Below are positions 7,459 through 17,062 of a stretch of 64,000 nt of DNA, piece by piece. Origin of the DNA: Limosilactobacillus reuteri (GTDB lineage: Bacteria; Bacillota; Bacilli; Lactobacillales; Lactobacillaceae); NCBI RefSeq assembly GCF_020784725.1, contig NZ_JAJGTZ010000030.1, forward strand, positions 124,001 to 188,000. The letters run 5' to 3'. Both the position numbers and the translations under genes were made by a program. A model generated the notes under the pieces. The model saw nothing but the letters and a program-made list of their open reading frames with translations. It did no database searches and was not told the DNA's origin. How positions within the stretch are numbered: position 1 is the stretch's first letter; every line of letters begins with the position of its first letter.

Positions 7459-10074
7459 GTGTTTTTATATCAACATCATCGTTTATATCGACGCAAAATT
7501 TTGATTGCAAGTTTCCTGTTACCAGTTATTTTGATGGCTTGCTATTTTGCATACCGTCAAATGACTCCCTTTGGTAAAAGCAGTTTATTAACCGTTGATC
7601 TCGGTCAACAATATGTCGATTTTTTCAGTTACCTTAGAAATACTATTCTCCACCATCCTAGCAGTTTCTTTTATTCGTTTAGCAAAGGACTGGGTGGTGA
7701 AATGTTTGGAACTAATGCATATTACTTGCTAAGTCCATTAAACTTAATTTTGTTATTCTTCCCCGCCCAGCATCTTGCAAGTGGGATAACCATCGTTACA
7801 CTTGTTCGATATGGCCTGGCAGGATTGAGTTTTGCTTGGCTAATGCAAAAGACTGAGCTACAACAGGGGTGGCGAATTTTAGCATTCAGCACTGTTTATT
7901 CAATGAATGGCTGGATGATTGCCAACCAATTAAATATGATTTGGCAAGATGCTTTAATACTTTTGCCGTTAATTATTTGGGGACTCCTCAAACTTATTTA
8001 TCAAAATCGTGTTGGCACTTATATCTCTTGGCTAGCCGTAATGCTGATTGATAATTATTATATGGGCTGGATGATTGCCATCTTTACTTTTCTATTTTTC
8101 CTCTGGCAAACACCAGCGTTGGCATCATGGCGACAACGGGGAGTAATCTTTCTCCGATATCTCGGCAGTTCGCTGCTTGCGGCGGGTATTTCAGCAGTCA
8201 TTTTATTGCCAACTTTCTATGCCTTATTGCAAAGTAAAGGAACGTACACTGAAACCAGGATTCACAGCCGCGTTGAGTACTTTGCTCCTAAAATGCTTGG
8301 AAAACTTGTCCCTGGATCATTTAATTTTAATCAAATGCCAAGTGGTCAACCCAACATTTATATTGGAATGCTATTAATGCTCGGCGCTTGTCTCTACTTT
8401 TTCAATAATCGCTTTGACCTTCATCGTCGTTTGATTGGGGCAGCCATTTCTATTTTCTTTATTTTCTCATTCTGTTATGAGCCATTAGATCTTTTATGGC
8501 ACGCTGGGCAGTTTCCAGTTTGGTACCCTTATCGTTTTTCCTACCTCTTCTCTTTCTGGTGCATCTATCTTGCTGCTAAAGTGCTTCAACCTGATTTCAA
8601 AATAAAAAAGCGCAGTGCACTTATCCTGACGTTGCTTATTATCGCAATTTACTGGTATGTTGGGACACTTAACTTATCGTATATTAATAGCAGTCAACGG
8701 AATATCGGCTTATGCTTTGCGCTGATCGCTGTTAGTTGTCTTTGTATTCCCCGCACAAATTCACCGCGCTTATACGATGCACTACTTGTTCTCCTTGCTG
8801 TCTGTGATATTTCTATGAGTGGGTACACGGCGCTTAATAAGATCTCTTACGTTTCACAGCCTGAATTTGGCAACTACACACTCGCTCTTGATAAAAGTAT
8901 AGAAAAACTAAAGAAACATGATCCAGGCTTCTACCGCGTTGCAAAAACTTTTATGCGAACAAAGGATGATCCCTTCCAAGCAGACTTTAATTCTGGTGAC
9001 CATTTTGGTTCGACCTTAGAGCCGCCAATTCCAGCCTTCATGGGTGCTATTGGGCAACCAGACGGGGATGGTTTTGTTACTTATACAAATGGAACCCAAG
9101 TGGGTGATGCGCTTCTGGGTTACAAATATACCATGGATGCCCGGAATACTTCAGCTGGGCAGGCATTACCCCTATCAGGTTTCCGTCCTGATTGGTATAG
9201 TTACCCATTAGTAGGTTCAACTTCAGCAGTCAATCTCCGTGAGAATCCACATGCGCTTCCGATTGCGTTTGGAGCTAATGCCGCCATCCTTCACCTTCAA
9301 CGGACAACAATGGATCCTTTAAACTATCAGTCACAAATTTTTCAAACGCTTGCCGGTCGACCAACACTTCATTCATTATTTGCCGTTCAAAACTTTAATT
9401 CCGTCAAATTCAATAATGTTCAAAGTGCTAAGCAAATTACTGGTACAATCTTTAGAAAGCAAAACCTGCTTAAACCAGCATCGGTTCAGCTAGAATTTAT
9501 TCCGCCAACCAACGATTCTTACTACTTAACACTCGGACCAAACGTTGAGGATAATGCCACAATCACAATGAATAACAAAAAATTCACCCAATATGACACC
9601 TTCCGTAATACAGTAGTAATCAACGTTGCCCATGATCAAAAAGGGCAAAAAATCCTTGTCAATTTGCAACTAAAGAAAGCAACACTTTGGATGCAAAATG
9701 TTAGTATCTATCAACTAAAACAACGATCGTTTATGGCAAGTTTAAAGACACTCCAAGAATCTCCCTTAAAGATTAGTTCATACCGTAGTAATCGGATCGT
9801 TGGCACAGTCAATCTCCAGCGTAATCAGCGCGTGTTGATGACCACTATTCCTGCTGCTAAGGGTTGGCATGTTAAGGTAGATGGTAATTCTACTACTCCA
9901 CAGACCGTGCTTAATACGTTTATGGCCATTCCAATGAGTCCCGGAAAGCATCAGGTTGAATTTTATTACCGGCCACCATTCCTCATTCTTGGACTTATAA
10001 TTACAATTATAAGCCTAGGTTTAACTGGTTGGTGGGTTAAGAAAGAACATCAAATAAAGACAATGTTTGATTAA
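7459..10074 (+). CDS. yfhO: YfhO family multi-span membrane glycosyltransferase
   Basis: 871 residues with roughly a dozen membrane spans over the first half and last 30 residues, and a large extracellular C-terminal part. The N-terminal region has the DLGQQYVDFFSY motif of GT-C enzymes and NAYYLLSPLNL, both typical of YfhO. YfhO/GtlB proteins are implicated in adding sugars to lipoteichoic acid from undecaprenyl-linked donors in Bacillus and Listeria; substrate here is inferred. The start is GTG, chosen because AGAAGGAGA lies 8 bases before it. Single-gene unit with its own terminator. Confidence 0.9.
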   Translation: MFLYQHHRLYRRKILIASFLLPVILMACYFAYRQMTPFGKSSLLTVDLGQQYVDFFSYLRNTILHHPSSFFYSFSKGLGGEMFGTNAYYLLSPLNLILLFFPAQHLASGITIVTLVRYGLAGLSFAWLMQKTELQQGWRILAFSTVYSMNGWMIANQLNMIWQDALILLPLIIWGLLKLIYQNRVGTYISWLAVMLIDNYYMGWMIAIFTFLFFLWQTPALASWRQRGVIFLRYLGSSLLAAGISAVILLPTFYALLQSKGTYTETRIHSRVEYFAPKMLGKLVPGSFNFNQMPSGQPNIYIGMLLMLGACLYFFNNRFDLHRRLIGAAISIFFIFSFCYEPLDLLWHAGQFPVWYPYRFSYLFSFWCIYLAAKVLQPDFKIKKRSALILTLLIIAIYWYVGTLNLSYINSSQRNIGLCFALIAVSCLCIPRTNSPRLYDALLVLLAVCDISMSGYTALNKISYVSQPEFGNYTLALDKSIEKLKKHDPGFYRVAKTFMRTKDDPFQADFNSGDHFGSTLEPPIPAFMGAIGQPDGDGFVTYTNGTQVGDALLGYKYTMDARNTSAGQALPLSGFRPDWYSYPLVGSTSAVNLRENPHALPIAFGANAAILHLQRTTMDPLNYQSQIFQTLAGRPTLHSLFAVQNFNSVKFNNVQSAKQITGTIFRKQNLLKPASVQLEFIPPTNDSYYLTLGPNVEDNATITMNNKKFTQYDTFRNTVVINVAHDQKGQKILVNLQLKKATLWMQNVSIYQLKQRSFMASLKTLQESPLKISSYRSNRIVGTVNLQRNQRVLMTTIPAAKGWHVKVDGNSTTPQTVLNTFMAIPMSPGKHQVEFYYRPPFLILGLIITIISLGLTGWWVKKEHQIKTMFD

Positions 10075-10078
10075 CAGT

Positions 10079-10129
10079 AAAGCTCTTTAGCATACTACCA
10101 TTGGATAGTGCATGCTAAAGAGCTTTTTA
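10079..10129 (+). terminator. yfhO terminator
   Basis: AAAGCTCTTTAGCAT pairs with ATGCTAAAGAGCTTT across a small loop, followed by TTTTTAC. Confidence 0.85.
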
Positions 10130-10141
10130 CTATATAAAAAA

Positions 10142-10531
10142 TTAATGCTGAGATGCTCCAGTCGAGGCATCAGACTTATTATCTGAATGATCATCAGCGT
10201 CATTAACAAATCCAGCGACGTCAGGCGTATCGCCATCTTCATGTTGAAAATGAAAAACCGGTCCATCGGCTTGCGGATCATAGTCAACAGTAGTTATAAG
10301 ATCCTTAAAGAACCATTCATCTAGCGAATCAATGTGATAGTTAATACCATCTTTCTTAACCTCTAAAATTGGGTCAACTGGTTTATCTTCACGAGTAAAT
10401 CCTTGCGAAAATCCATGATGGACTTCGGTTTGGCCATAAGTTTTACCGTAAAACTTTATTCCATTCCCTGGTTCTAATCCCATTTCATCACGAAACCAGC
10501 GACTTGCAGCATCAGTAATAATTAATTTCAT
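10142..10531 (-). CDS. HesB/YneR-like iron-sulfur-biosynthesis-fold protein without cysteines
   Basis: 129 residues. The first about 95 residues match the HesB-like fold: MKLIITDAASRWFRDEMGL, GNGIKFYGKTYG, then a strand pattern ending LITTVDYDPQ. The three cysteines that bind iron-sulfur in true A-type carriers are absent, as in the YneR branch. The tail (about 96-129) is acidic and Asp/Ser/Asn-rich and probably disordered. It is preceded by a good GGAGGG site. The function of the YneR branch is not known. It lies downstream of greA on the same strand with a repeat-rich gap. Confidence 0.82.
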   Translation of the reverse strand: MKLIITDAASRWFRDEMGLEPGNGIKFYGKTYGQTEVHHGFSQGFTREDKPVDPILEVKKDGINYHIDSLDEWFFKDLITTVDYDPQADGPVFHFQHEDGDTPDVAGFVNDADDHSDNKSDASTGASQH

Positions 10532-10660
10532 TTTGTTTCCCTCCAGCGTATAGTGGCATCGCTTTCATCCACCTTACTATAGCATAGTAGAAAAATAATA
10601 CCAATAAGAAAAGCGAGGGGACTGTGAGATAATTCAAGGTACTTTCATAAAAACAAATAG

Positions 10661-10724
10661 CGCAGTACAACAATGGCCTCCAACGCTCGGTAAACCTGAA
10701 CATTGAAGGCCTATTATTGCTTGC
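10661..10724 (-). repeat. Hairpin repeat element, copy A
   Basis: On the minus strand the arms CAATAATAGGCCTTCAA (10719-10703) and TTGGAGGCCATTGTTG (10683-10668) pair with one bulge and two G-U pairs. The loop shares GTTCA..TTTA.CGA with the copy at 44.67 kb, and both copies have CAGTACAA next to one arm and CTGCAAG next to the other. It lies in the greA 3' region and has no U tract, so it is not a terminator. Confidence 0.75.
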
Positions 10725-10735
10725 AGGGGGTTCCA

Positions 10736-10790
10736 AAGGCTAGCTTCGCGTCGAAAAACGAAGCCACAAGTACCTTCTGTCTCGCTCCCT
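10736..10790 (-). repeat. Fragment of the 3'-UTR repeat family
   Basis: On the minus strand CTTGTGGC, a short spacer and CGACGCGAAGCTAG match the copy at 58.28 kb. The spacer lets GGCTTCG pair with CGAAGC. It lies directly after the greA stop codon and before hairpin copy A. Confidence 0.5.
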
Positions 10791-10810
10791 CTTTGCTTAA
10801 ATTATTTTAA

Positions 10811-11287
10811 TTAATCAACCTTGATAATCTTTAACTTGATTGTCCCGTTAGGAACGTCAACTTCGACAACTTCACCGACTTTGTGTCCTAAGAGGCCCTT
10901 TGCCATTGGGGATTCATTAGAAATCTTACCGTTGAATGGATCAGATTCTGATTCACCAACAATTTGGTATTCTTCTGGTTCTTCATCTGGCAATTCTTGA
11001 ATAGTAATTGTCCGTCCCATGGATACTTCATCCTTATCGACATCTTCATTATCGATAATTTCAGCATATTGAAGCATGTTTTCAATTTGGGCAATCCGGC
11101 TTTCAACCATTGCCTGTTCATCTTTTGCTGATTCATATTCTGAGTTTTCAGATAAATCACCATAACTACGAGCAATCTTTATCCGCTTAATAACTTCTGG
11201 TCGACGCTTCAAGCGGTATTCTTCAAGTTCATCTTCAAGCTTTTTCTTCCCTTCAAGGGTCATTGGAAAAGTTTTTTCTTCAGCCAT
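10811..11287 (-). CDS. greA: Transcription elongation factor GreA
   Basis: 158 residues from the ATG at 11287 ([20 protein letters not shown]). A GTG nine bases further up lies right beside the AGGAG site, so the ATG with 8-base spacing is preferred. The N-terminal coiled coil (about 10-75) holds the acidic tip, and the C-terminal FKBP-like domain includes [21 protein letters not shown]. GreA enters the RNA polymerase secondary channel and triggers cleavage of backtracked RNA. It follows udk with about 60 bases and no terminator, the conserved udk-greA pair. Confidence 0.97.
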   Translation of the reverse strand: MAEEKTFPMTLEGKKKLEDELEEYRLKRRPEVIKRIKIARSYGDLSENSEYESAKDEQAMVESRIAQIENMLQYAEIIDNEDVDKDEVSMGRTITIQELPDEEPEEYQIVGESESDPFNGKISNESPMAKGLLGHKVGEVVEVDVPNGTIKLKIIKVD

Positions 11288-11350
11288 TATAAACACTCCT
11301 CATAATTTATCCAGTGCAACATTACCATTTCTACTTCAGCTTGTAAATAC

Positions 11351-12007
11351 CTATTGTAATTCCGTATGTCCACGTTTTACTAAAATATCACGGATCTTTG
11401 TAGACAATAGGTCGATTGCAACTTGGTTTTCGCCACCTTCTGGCACGATAATGTCAGCGTAGCGTTTAGTTGGTTCAACAAATTGATGATACATTGGTTT
11501 AACCGTAGCTAAGTATTGCGTAATAATGGAATCAAGAGACCGTCCACGCTCTACCATGTCACGTTGAATCCGGCGAATAATCCGAATATCATCATCTGTA
11601 TCAACGTAAACCTTAATATCCATTAAATCACGTAAACGCTCATCATCAAGAATTAAGATTCCTTCTAAAATAATGACATCAGTTGGTTCTACGTGAACGG
11701 TTTTGTCTGAACGTGTATATTGTGCATAGTCGTATACCGGCATCTCAATAGCCTTATTACTCCGCAAGTCCGTTAATTGCTTAATTAAAAAATCTGTATC
11801 AAACGCAAGTGGATGATCATAATTTACTGCTTTACGTTCACCCATTGTCATATCTGCCTGATCATTATAGTAAGTATCTTGGTTAATAATCTGAATCGCT
11901 TGCCCATGCAATTGGTCATAGATTTTATTGCTTACCGTTGTTTTTCCACTACCGGAACCACCTGTAACACCAATAACTACTGGACGCTTATTCTGTTGAA
12001 TACTCAT
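11351..12007 (-). CDS. udk: Uridine kinase
   Basis: 218 residues from [13 protein letters not shown] at 12007. A longer frame exists upstream, but a GAGGGAGA site fits this ATG. The P-loop GGSGSGKT is at residues 16-23, followed by INQDTYYND and the YDHPLAFD substrate region. It phosphorylates uridine and cytidine to UMP and CMP in pyrimidine salvage. Cotranscribed with greA. Confidence 0.96.
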   Translation of the reverse strand: MSIQQNKRPVVIGVTGGSGSGKTTVSNKIYDQLHGQAIQIINQDTYYNDQADMTMGERKAVNYDHPLAFDTDFLIKQLTDLRSNKAIEMPVYDYAQYTRSDKTVHVEPTDVIILEGILILDDERLRDLMDIKVYVDTDDDIRIIRRIQRDMVERGRSLDSIITQYLATVKPMYHQFVEPTKRYADIIVPEGGENQVAIDLLSTKIRDILVKRGHTELQ

Positions 12008-12119
12008 CAATTTGTCTCCCTCATAAAACTTTCTAATCTGAAATAGTATATAGCACTCTTTTGTGATGCGCAAGATAATTACTAATTTAAATTATTAAAG
12101 ATGAGGCAAAAAGAAAATA

Positions 12120-12758
12120 TTAATGCATCACAACATAGTAATTTCCGGGGAAGTATTGTTGGGCAGTAATTTTAACTGTTTCATTTTCATTTGGTGCTTG
12201 AATAATCCGACCATCCCCAAGTGAAATGGCGACGTGGTACGGAGCATCATCAGAACCGTAGAAAACAAGGGCCCCATATGGCGCGTTTAAAACATTATCG
12301 TGAATATGTGGTCCTAAAGCTTGTTGTTCATACGTCGTCCGTTGTGGGATACCGTAACAATATTGAACCAACCCAGAACAATCAAATCCACCTGGTTTAT
12401 TACCACCCCAAACATAAGGAGTTCCTAAGTAAGACATTGCCTTGTTAACAGAATCTTGTAGACTTTGACTGTTCTTGTTGGTTGGATCTTTTTTCTCAGT
12501 ATTATTAGCAGGTGTCTCATTTTTATCTTTGGTTGGAATTGTCAACTTTTGTCCTGCAAAAATCAACTCTTTATTTTGCAGGTGATTAGCGGCAGCAATG
12601 TCATCCGCACTAACATTATACTTTTGCGCAATCCCGTTTAAATTATCGCCAGCGTTGACTGTAACAGTTGTATCAGCTTTTGCAGTTACAGTACCCATTG
12701 CCATTGCGCCAGCTACCCCTAATGATGATGCAAGAATTTTCTTTGTTGTTGATTTCAT
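12120..12758 (-). CDS. Secreted LysM-NlpC/P60 peptidoglycan hydrolase
   Basis: 212 residues. The signal peptide is residues 1-28 (cleavage after AKA). One LysM domain (about 31-74) binds peptidoglycan, a charged Asn/Lys/Glu linker runs to about 98, and the NlpC/P60 domain has Cys127 in FDCSGL and His175 in PYHVAI as catalytic residues. It probably cuts wall stem peptides of the D-Glu to diamino-acid type during growth or separation. It appears to be a single-gene unit. Exact bond specificity cannot be told from sequence. Confidence 0.93.
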   Translation of the reverse strand: MKSTTKKILASSLGVAGAMAMGTVTAKADTTVTVNAGDNLNGIAQKYNVSADDIAAANHLQNKELIFAGQKLTIPTKDKNETPANNTEKKDPTNKNSQSLQDSVNKAMSYLGTPYVWGGNKPGGFDCSGLVQYCYGIPQRTTYEQQALGPHIHDNVLNAPYGALVFYGSDDAPYHVAISLGDGRIIQAPNENETVKITAQQYFPGNYYVVMH

Positions 12759-12908
12759 TATTTCGTTTATCCCTCTTTATATTAAATATCATTATTTCAT
12801 TATCAAACTATTAACAAAATAGCAGAAAATTTTCAGCGCTTCAACCACTAATTATTTCTTTAGTGGTTAGCCCTATAATATAAATACGTAAAAAATAATT
12901 ATTTGCAC

Positions 12909-12938
12909 TAAAAAAAGGCCGAAAAATTCCAGCCTTTT
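12909..12938 (-). terminator. pheT terminator
   Basis: On the minus strand AAAAGGCTGG and TCGGCCTTTT flank a short A/T loop, followed by TTTTTTTAG. Confidence 0.75.
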
Positions 12939-12943
12939 AAATT

Positions 12944-15358
12944 TTAACGAATTTCTGCATCAACCTTATCTTGCAAGTAAGCAGTAACTTTATCAAAGGC
13001 CGCGTTTACTTGGTCTTCAGTCAACGTTCCTTTATCATCTTGATAAGTTAAGGTGTAAGCTAATGACTTCTTACCGGCAGGAAGGTGAGAACCAGCATAA
13101 ACATCAAATAGGTGAATATCTTTAAGGTAAGCTCCTCCTTTTTGCTTAATGGCCTCTACAATTGTTGCATTTTCAACATCCGTATCAACCAAGAGGGCAA
13201 TATCGCGAGTGATTGAAGGATACTTACTAATAGGTGTATATTCATTTTCAATTTTCGGTGCAGCCAGTAATAATTCTAGATTTAATTCAAATACATATGT
13301 TTCTGGAATCTTATATTCCTTAGCAGTTTGGGGATGAACTTGCCCAATGAAACCAACTAATTGGTCATCAACCATAATATCAGCTGTTCGTCCTGGATGC
13401 ATTTCTGGACGATCACTAGTTGGAACATAAGCAACCTTACCAGCAATTCCCATATTCTTAAGGTAACGTTCAACGATCCCCTTTAGTTGGAAGAAATCAA
13501 TCGGTTGATCCTTCTTATTCCAGCTATTAGCTACCATTTGGCCGGTGACCGCAGCTGCAAGGTGTTCTTGTTCTACTGGACGTTCATTCCCCATTGGCAA
13601 GAATACCCGGCCTTCTTCATATAGTGCTACGTTATCAACATTCCGCGCCACGTTATAGGCAACGTCATTAAGCAAGCCGCTAATGATATTCATTCGGGTA
13701 GCTACATGGTCAGAACTCATTGGGAAGTCGAGCTTCATTGGTTCAGCAAGTGGCTTAATTTGGAACTGTTTAGCCTTCTCAACAGTTGTTAAGGAATAGC
13801 TAATTGCTTGAGTTAAGCCCATTCCTTCGAGGTCATGACGACTTGCCCGAATAAACCGTTGCCGTGGAGTAAGTCCTCCCCGGTTACGCGTCATCGTTGG
13901 TAAAGTAGATGGTAAATTATCATAACCGTAAATCCGCGCAATTTCTTCATAAAGATCAGCTGCAAGGCTAATATCCCACCGTCGTGCTGGGGCAATCACT
14001 GTTAATTGATCACCATCAACAGTGTAAGCAAATGCCAAGCGATCAAAAATATCAGTAACTTGTTCCATGGTTAAGGAAGTTCCCAGAACATGATTAATCT
14101 TCGCCAGGGATAGTTTGATTGGGGTATCAACTGCTGGCGCTTCACTACCAGTAACAATTCCTGCTGTAATCGTTCCCCCAGCAAGCTCCTTAATCATTTC
14201 AGCTGCTTCATTCAATGCGGTTTCAACGGTTGCTGGATTGATTCCGCGTTCAAACCGCATTGAGGATTCACTATGAAGATCTAAGCGCCGTGCTTGCTTC
14301 CGGACCATTACTGGATCAAAAATGGCTGCTTCAAGGGCAACAGTTGTCGTATCATCACTTACTGCAGTTCCTTCTCCACCCATCGTTCCCGCAAGAGCAA
14401 CTGGCTGGTCATCGACAGTTACAACAATATCATTTGCTTTTAAGGTTTGTTCATCCCCGTCTAACGTAACAAACTTTTCACCTTCATTAGCGTGGCGAAC
14501 CCCAAACTTTTTACCAGATAATTGGTCATAATCATAGCTGTGGAGTGGTTGACCATATTTAAGGAGAATATAATTAGTTACATCCACGACATTATTTACA
14601 GGACGAATACCACTGTTCCAGAGGCGAATTTGCAGCCATAGTGGACTTTCGGCAATTTTAACACCTTTAATTACCCGTAATTTATAAGTTGGCGCAATCT
14701 TTGTATCATTAATTTCCGCCTGAAGAAGATCCGCTGTCTTTTCAGTCCCTTCTTCTTTAATTGCAACTTCTTTAAAACGCGACTTTAACCCGTAAAAGGC
14801 TGCGATATCATTAACATTTCCATAAATACTAAGCATATCTCCACGGTTAGGAGTTACGTCTGTATCGATGATCGTATCGTCCATTCCTAAGTACTTAAAT
14901 ACAGAATCACCATTTTTAGCATCATCTGGTAAGAAGTAGATCCCATCTTCGTAATCTTTAGGCGCAATCTTGTCGCTAAAGCCAATTTCTTGAAGGGCAC
15001 AAAGCATTCCATTTGATTCAACACCACGAATCTTACCACGCTTAATTTTTTGGTTATCGGCAATTCGCGCACCGTGAAGGGCAACGATTACCTTTTTACC
15101 TTCTTGAACATTAGGAGCACCACAAACAATTTGAATCGGTTCTTCTTCGCCAACATCAACTTGACAAACATGAAGGTGGTCTGAGTCAGGGTGATTTTCA
15201 CATTTTACTACTTTCCCAACAACGATCTTTTTTAATCCGTCGCTCAGCGAGTAAACGTCATTAATGTCAACAGAGGTACGAGCAATCTTTTCAGCTAAAT
15301 CTTGAGGGGCAACATCTAAATCAAGGTATTCTTGAAGCCATTGATATGATACTTTCAT
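12944..15358 (-). CDS. pheT: Phenylalanyl-tRNA synthetase beta subunit
   Basis: 804 residues, normal length. N-terminal tRNA-binding EMAP-like domain (about 40-150, with CENHPDSDHLHVCQVDVG), then B3/B4 editing domain, B5 domain, the catalytic-like core and a C-terminal ferredoxin-fold anticodon-binding domain (about 710-804, with YPSITRDIALLVD). With PheS it forms the alpha2-beta2 enzyme that charges tRNA-Phe and edits mischarged Tyr. It starts six bases after the pheS stop, and both are under the T-box. Confidence 0.98.
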   Translation of the reverse strand: MKVSYQWLQEYLDLDVAPQDLAEKIARTSVDINDVYSLSDGLKKIVVGKVVKCENHPDSDHLHVCQVDVGEEEPIQIVCGAPNVQEGKKVIVALHGARIADNQKIKRGKIRGVESNGMLCALQEIGFSDKIAPKDYEDGIYFLPDDAKNGDSVFKYLGMDDTIIDTDVTPNRGDMLSIYGNVNDIAAFYGLKSRFKEVAIKEEGTEKTADLLQAEINDTKIAPTYKLRVIKGVKIAESPLWLQIRLWNSGIRPVNNVVDVTNYILLKYGQPLHSYDYDQLSGKKFGVRHANEGEKFVTLDGDEQTLKANDIVVTVDDQPVALAGTMGGEGTAVSDDTTTVALEAAIFDPVMVRKQARRLDLHSESSMRFERGINPATVETALNEAAEMIKELAGGTITAGIVTGSEAPAVDTPIKLSLAKINHVLGTSLTMEQVTDIFDRLAFAYTVDGDQLTVIAPARRWDISLAADLYEEIARIYGYDNLPSTLPTMTRNRGGLTPRQRFIRASRHDLEGMGLTQAISYSLTTVEKAKQFQIKPLAEPMKLDFPMSSDHVATRMNIISGLLNDVAYNVARNVDNVALYEEGRVFLPMGNERPVEQEHLAAAVTGQMVANSWNKKDQPIDFFQLKGIVERYLKNMGIAGKVAYVPTSDRPEMHPGRTADIMVDDQLVGFIGQVHPQTAKEYKIPETYVFELNLELLLAAPKIENEYTPISKYPSITRDIALLVDTDVENATIVEAIKQKGGAYLKDIHLFDVYAGSHLPAGKKSLAYTLTYQDDKGTLTEDQVNAAFDKVTAYLQDKVDAEIR

Positions 15359-15364
15359 TTCACA

Positions 15365-16411
15365 TTATCCTTTCTGGTCAAATTGGTTAAGGAAGCGGAC
15401 ATCATTTTGGTAGAAGTTACGGATATCATCAACACCGTACTTCAGCATGGCAAAACGATCTGGTCCAAGTCCAAAGGCAAAACCGCCATATTCTTCTGGA
15501 TCAACACCCGACATCTTAAGCACATTTGGATGAACCATTCCAGCACCAAGAACTTCAATCCAACCAGTTTGTTTACAAATTGCACAACCCTTACCAAGGC
15601 AGTTGAAACAAGTAATATCTGCTTCAACGGATGGTTCAGTAAATGGAAAGTAACTTGGCCGTAAGCGAACCTTTAACTTGTCACCAAAAAGATTTTGAGC
15701 AACTGCCTCAAGAGTTCCCTTCAAATCAGCCATGGTAATATTTTTACCAACAACCATCCCTTCAATTTGGTGGAATTGGTGACTGTGAGTCGCATCATCA
15801 GTATCACGCCGGTAAACCTTACCTGGTGAAATCATCTTTAGTGGACCTTGACTAAAATCATGTTTTTCGAGCATCCGCGCTTGCATTGGTGACGTTTGTG
15901 TCCGCATCAAAACAGACGGCGTAACATAAAATGTATCTTGCATGTCACGAGCTGGGTGATCCTTTGGCAAGTTAAGCTTTTCAAAGTTATAAACTTCTTG
16001 TTCAACTTCATCCCCAACTGCTACTTCATACCCCATTGATACAAACAAGTCCACAACTTGGTCAATGATTTGTTGAATAACATGAGGTTGCCCTTGTGCT
16101 ACTGGTGTTCCAGGAAGAGTAACATCAATTGTTTGAGCTGCTAACTTAGCATTCATGGCAGCTTGTTCTAGCTCAGCACGCTTTTCTTCAATCGCAGCTG
16201 ATAATTCATCCCGCACCTTGTTAGCAAATTGCCCTACTTTTGGCCGTTCTTCAGCACTAAGCTCACGCATGCCCCGAAGAACTGAAGTAATAGGTCCCTT
16301 CTTTCCCAGCATCTTTACGCGGATTTCATTAATTCGCTTTAAATCGTCTGATTGTTTAATATCTTGCAATCCTTCTTCACGAAGTTCGGCTAATTTCTCT
16401 CTTAGTCCCAT
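15365..16411 (-). CDS. pheS: Phenylalanyl-tRNA synthetase alpha subunit
   Basis: 348 residues. An N-terminal coiled coil (about 1-85) contacts tRNA, and the class II catalytic core shows [12 protein letters not shown], the motif 2 region [21 protein letters not shown], and motif 3 [14 protein letters not shown] near the end. The ATG follows AAGGAGTG. Expression is controlled by the T-box riboswitch immediately upstream. Confidence 0.98.
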   Translation of the reverse strand: MGLREKLAELREEGLQDIKQSDDLKRINEIRVKMLGKKGPITSVLRGMRELSAEERPKVGQFANKVRDELSAAIEEKRAELEQAAMNAKLAAQTIDVTLPGTPVAQGQPHVIQQIIDQVVDLFVSMGYEVAVGDEVEQEVYNFEKLNLPKDHPARDMQDTFYVTPSVLMRTQTSPMQARMLEKHDFSQGPLKMISPGKVYRRDTDDATHSHQFHQIEGMVVGKNITMADLKGTLEAVAQNLFGDKLKVRLRPSYFPFTEPSVEADITCFNCLGKGCAICKQTGWIEVLGAGMVHPNVLKMSGVDPEEYGGFAFGLGPDRFAMLKYGVDDIRNFYQNDVRFLNQFDQKG

Positions 16412-16426
16412 ATTTTCACTCCTTAA

Positions 16427-16660
16427 TTCAAAAAAGCCTCATCCCAATATAGGGACGAGGCTTCGCGGTACCACCCTAGTTTGTAGGAACAAATCCTACA
16501 CACTCAAATAATCAATAACGGTGATTGGCCGGAATACCATTACGTATCAGCTCCGAAAGTGAAATTCGCCTTAGATCACTGATTGCAATTCTCAGCTTAT
16601 GGTTGCAACTCTCTAACAGGATCGTCTAGCTACTAGCTCTCATCATCGCTTTTAATTCAA
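16427..16660 (-). promoter_or_regulatory. T-box riboswitch of pheST (tRNA-Phe sensing)
   Basis: The minus strand carries the T-box core AGGGTGGTACCGCG (16477-16464), followed by a terminator hairpin AAGCCTCGTCCC...GGGATGAGGCTT with a U run (16463-16430). The upstream leader forms a stem I region; a TTC at 16563-16561, flanked GAAT/AC, is the likely Phe specifier codon. Uncharged tRNA-Phe would stabilise the antiterminator and allow pheST transcription. Confidence 0.95.
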
Positions 16661-16666
16661 TTACAT

Positions 16667-16695
16667 ATTCTAGACAATCATCTGTAAGGCGTCAA
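16667..16695 (-). promoter_or_regulatory. pheST promoter
   Basis: TTGACG (16690-16695) and TAGAAT (16667-16672) with a 17-base spacer on the minus strand, placing the start at the beginning of the T-box leader. Confidence 0.85.
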
Positions 16696-16703
16696 GCGTT
16701 ATT

Positions 16704-17042
16704 TTAAATCCACTTGTCACTCCATGCATGAACAGCTTCCATGACTGGGCGCAATTCTTGACCACGCTCAGTCAAAGAATAATCTACCCGACTAGAACCT
16801 TCGTAAGTGTTACGAATAACAATTTGTTCATCTTCGAGTTCTTTTAATCGTTCACATAAGACTCGATCGCTGCACTTTGCAATGCTACTGGCAATATCCT
16901 TAAATCGCATGTTGCCATTTTTAAGTAGCACTTCAATGATTAATCCATTCCATTTCTTTCCCAAGATCATAAACGTACGTGTAAATTTTGGACAAAGTTT
17001 ACAGTCTTCATCAAGCGCCTTTTCTGCTACTAATTGTTCCAT
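16704..17042 (-). CDS. HxlR family transcriptional regulator
   Basis: 112 residues, a single winged-helix domain. CKLCPKFTRTFMILGKKWNG is the family hallmark, with a conserved N-terminal Cys (CPKF) preceding the helix-turn-helix, then KDIASSIAKCSDRVLCERLK as recognition region and the wing ending VDYSLTERGQEL. Members often sense reactive aldehydes, quinones or redox stress through that Cys. The regulated gene is not obvious here; the HD protein gene lies just upstream in the same direction with a 20-base gap. Confidence 0.92.
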   Translation of the reverse strand: MEQLVAEKALDEDCKLCPKFTRTFMILGKKWNGLIIEVLLKNGNMRFKDIASSIAKCSDRVLCERLKELEDEQIVIRNTYEGSSRVDYSLTERGQELRPVMEAVHAWSDKWI

Positions 17043-17062
17043 AATTTAACTCTCCTTCTCCT

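Noticed and set aside
10512-10736. 74-codon minus-strand frame before the HesB-like gene
   Set aside because: It covers the hairpin repeat and lacks a ribosome site or protein-like composition.
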